A stretch of 64,000 nt of DNA from positions 1 to 64,000 of the forward strand of contig DASXYG010000031.1 in NCBI GenBank assembly GCA_036502625.1. The letters run 5' to 3'. Positions within the stretch are counted from its first letter, which is position 1, and each line of letters opens with the position of its first letter. This DNA is from DASXYG01 sp036502625 (GTDB lineage: Bacteria > Actinomycetota > Actinomycetes > Streptosporangiales > Streptosporangiaceae). Shown here piece by piece: positions 63,148-64,000 of the stretch. The notes beneath the pieces were generated by a model. It was not told the origin of the DNA. It worked only from the letters and a program-made list of their open reading frames with translations, and made no database searches. Made by a program: the position numbers and the translations under genes.

Positions 63148-64000
63148 TCAGCCGGCGGCGAACGCGGCGCGGTTGCGGGTGACCCAGTCGGCGAAGCGGG
63201 TCGCGGGGCGGCCGAGCAGGCGCGGCACGGTCGGGAGGATCTCGGCGGGCGTCGGATCGTCGCGCATGAGGGTGAGGACCGAGTCGACGACCTCCTCCGA
63301 CATGCCGGAGCGCATGAGGCCGGCGCGGAAGGCGCCGGCGGGCGGCTCGACGGCCCGCAGCGGGCGGTCGATCTCGGCGCCGATGACCGCGAGCTCCTCG
63401 CGCGGGGTGAGCGCCTCGGGCCCGGTGAGCTGGTACGCCGTGCTGTCGTACGCGTCCGTGGTCAGGGCCGCCGCCGCGATCTCCGCGATGTCGGCCGGGT
63501 CGATCGAGACGGCCGGGAGGTCCGCGTACGGGATCGGCACGGTGTCGCCGCGGGCGATCATCGGCGCCCAGTTGAGCACGTTCGTCATGAAGCGGCCCGG
63601 CTTGAGCAGCGCCCAGGCCGAACCGCTGCCGGTGACCGCCGTCTCGGCCTCGGACTGCCAGACCGAAAGCGGGTCGGTACGGCCGGCGTCGGCGAGGTAG
63701 GTGGACAGCAGCACCAGGCGCGCGGTGCCGGCGCGCCGCGCGGCGGCCGCCAGCTCGAGGATGTGCGTGGGCCGCGGCGCGCTGCCGACGGGCTGCGCCG
63801 ACATGAGGTACGCGGCGTCCACCCCGCGGAAGGCGGCGTCCAGGCTCGCGGCGTCCTCGGCGTCGCCGTACACCGCCTCCGCGCCCGGTGGGAGGCGGAT
63901 CCCGTCGGGTTTGCGGCTCATGGCCCGTACGGGCTCGCCCGCGGCGGCCAGCCTGGCGAGCAGTTCACGGCCGACCGATCCCGTCGCTCCGGTCACGAGG
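63148..64000 (-). CDS. NmrA/NAD(P)H-binding SDR-like protein (5' end outside window)
   Basis: An atypical SDR/NmrA-like protein entering from the right edge. The visible N-terminus LVTGATGSVGRELLARLAAAGE contains the TGATGxxG cofactor motif; FRGVDAAYLMSAQPVG and WALLKPGRFMTNVL follow, ending LLGRPATRFADWVTRNRAAFAAG. The true start lies beyond base 64000. Convergent with the enoyl-CoA hydratase genes. Confidence 0.85.
   Translation of the reverse strand, partial: LVTGATGSVGRELLARLAAAGEPVRAMSRKPDGIRLPPGAEAVYGDAEDAASLDAAFRGVDAAYLMSAQPVGSAPRPTHILELAAAARRAGTARLVLLSTYLADAGRTDPLSVWQSEAETAVTGSGSAWALLKPGRFMTNVLNWAPMIARGDTVPIPYADLPAVSIDPADIAEIAAAALTTDAYDSTAYQLTGPEALTPREELAVIGAEIDRPLRAVEPPAGAFRAGLMRSGMSEEVVDSVLTLMRDDPTPAEILPTVPRLLGRPATRFADWVTRNRAAFAAG

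Overview
The window is very G+C-rich by eye, with heavy use of GTG starts, stop/start overlaps inside operons, and NmtR-, ClpB- and DUF485/SSS-type families typical of soil actinobacteria. Gene content and style suit a filamentous actinomycete (Streptosporangiales/Thermomonosporaceae such as Actinomadura are my best guess; this is inference, since no rRNA or taxonomic marker is present).

Layout. 1-1.4 kb: remains of two YCII/ECF sigma gene pairs facing each other, both sigma genes cut, then a DHFR-like (RibD C-terminal) reductase. 1.5-7.0 kb: a complete oligopeptide-type ABC importer on the minus strand (lipoprotein, two permeases, two ATPases). 7.1-16.9 kb: a sugar island. A LacI regulator and an SDR run leftward; an alpha-L-rhamnosidase and a second importer, whose permease and ATPase are fused in one protein, run rightward; two near-identical operator candidates lie between them. 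16.9-19.7 kb: an intact glucarate dehydratase gene between two deletion-scarred pseudogenes (LysR type and 5-dehydro-4-deoxyglucarate dehydratase type) and an 0.8-kb non-coding tract with four 85-bp repeats. 19.8-36 kb: mixed regulatory and accessory genes: two NarL-type two-component systems, a CPBP protease, two FAD oxidoreductases with a MarR regulator, an NmtR/P1B-ATPase metal pair, a large LuxR-type ATPase regulator and an FUSC-type membrane protein.

36.0-45.4 kb: one tightly overlapped nine-gene stress operon: dnaK-grpE-dnaJ-cbpM-like-clpB-thioredoxin-hsp20-(cNMP domain/TrxR-like fusion)-UBP zinc finger. It carries a CbpM-like protein in place of the usual HspR.

45.5-55.6 kb: catabolic modules: an alcohol dehydrogenase divergent from a hydroxyisobutyrate-dehydrogenase-like and an ACMSD-like amidohydrolase pair; an XRE-cupin regulator; and a five-gene unit (CocE hydrolase, DUF485 protein, sodium:solute symporter, an M24-fold protein lacking one metal ligand, and a short ATP-grasp/phosphohistidine protein). 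I consider this five-gene unit the best candidate for an undescribed pathway. An initiator tRNA-Met with its terminator follows.

56-64 kb: an acyl-CoA catabolic cluster (SDR, acyl-CoA dehydrogenase, TetR, a kinase-like protein fused through a long repeat linker to a DUF6285-like domain, two enoyl-CoA hydratases), with two TetR-type palindromes in the divergent gap, and an NmrA-like protein running off the right edge. Function assignments come from recognisable motifs and remembered family sequences; no search was run.
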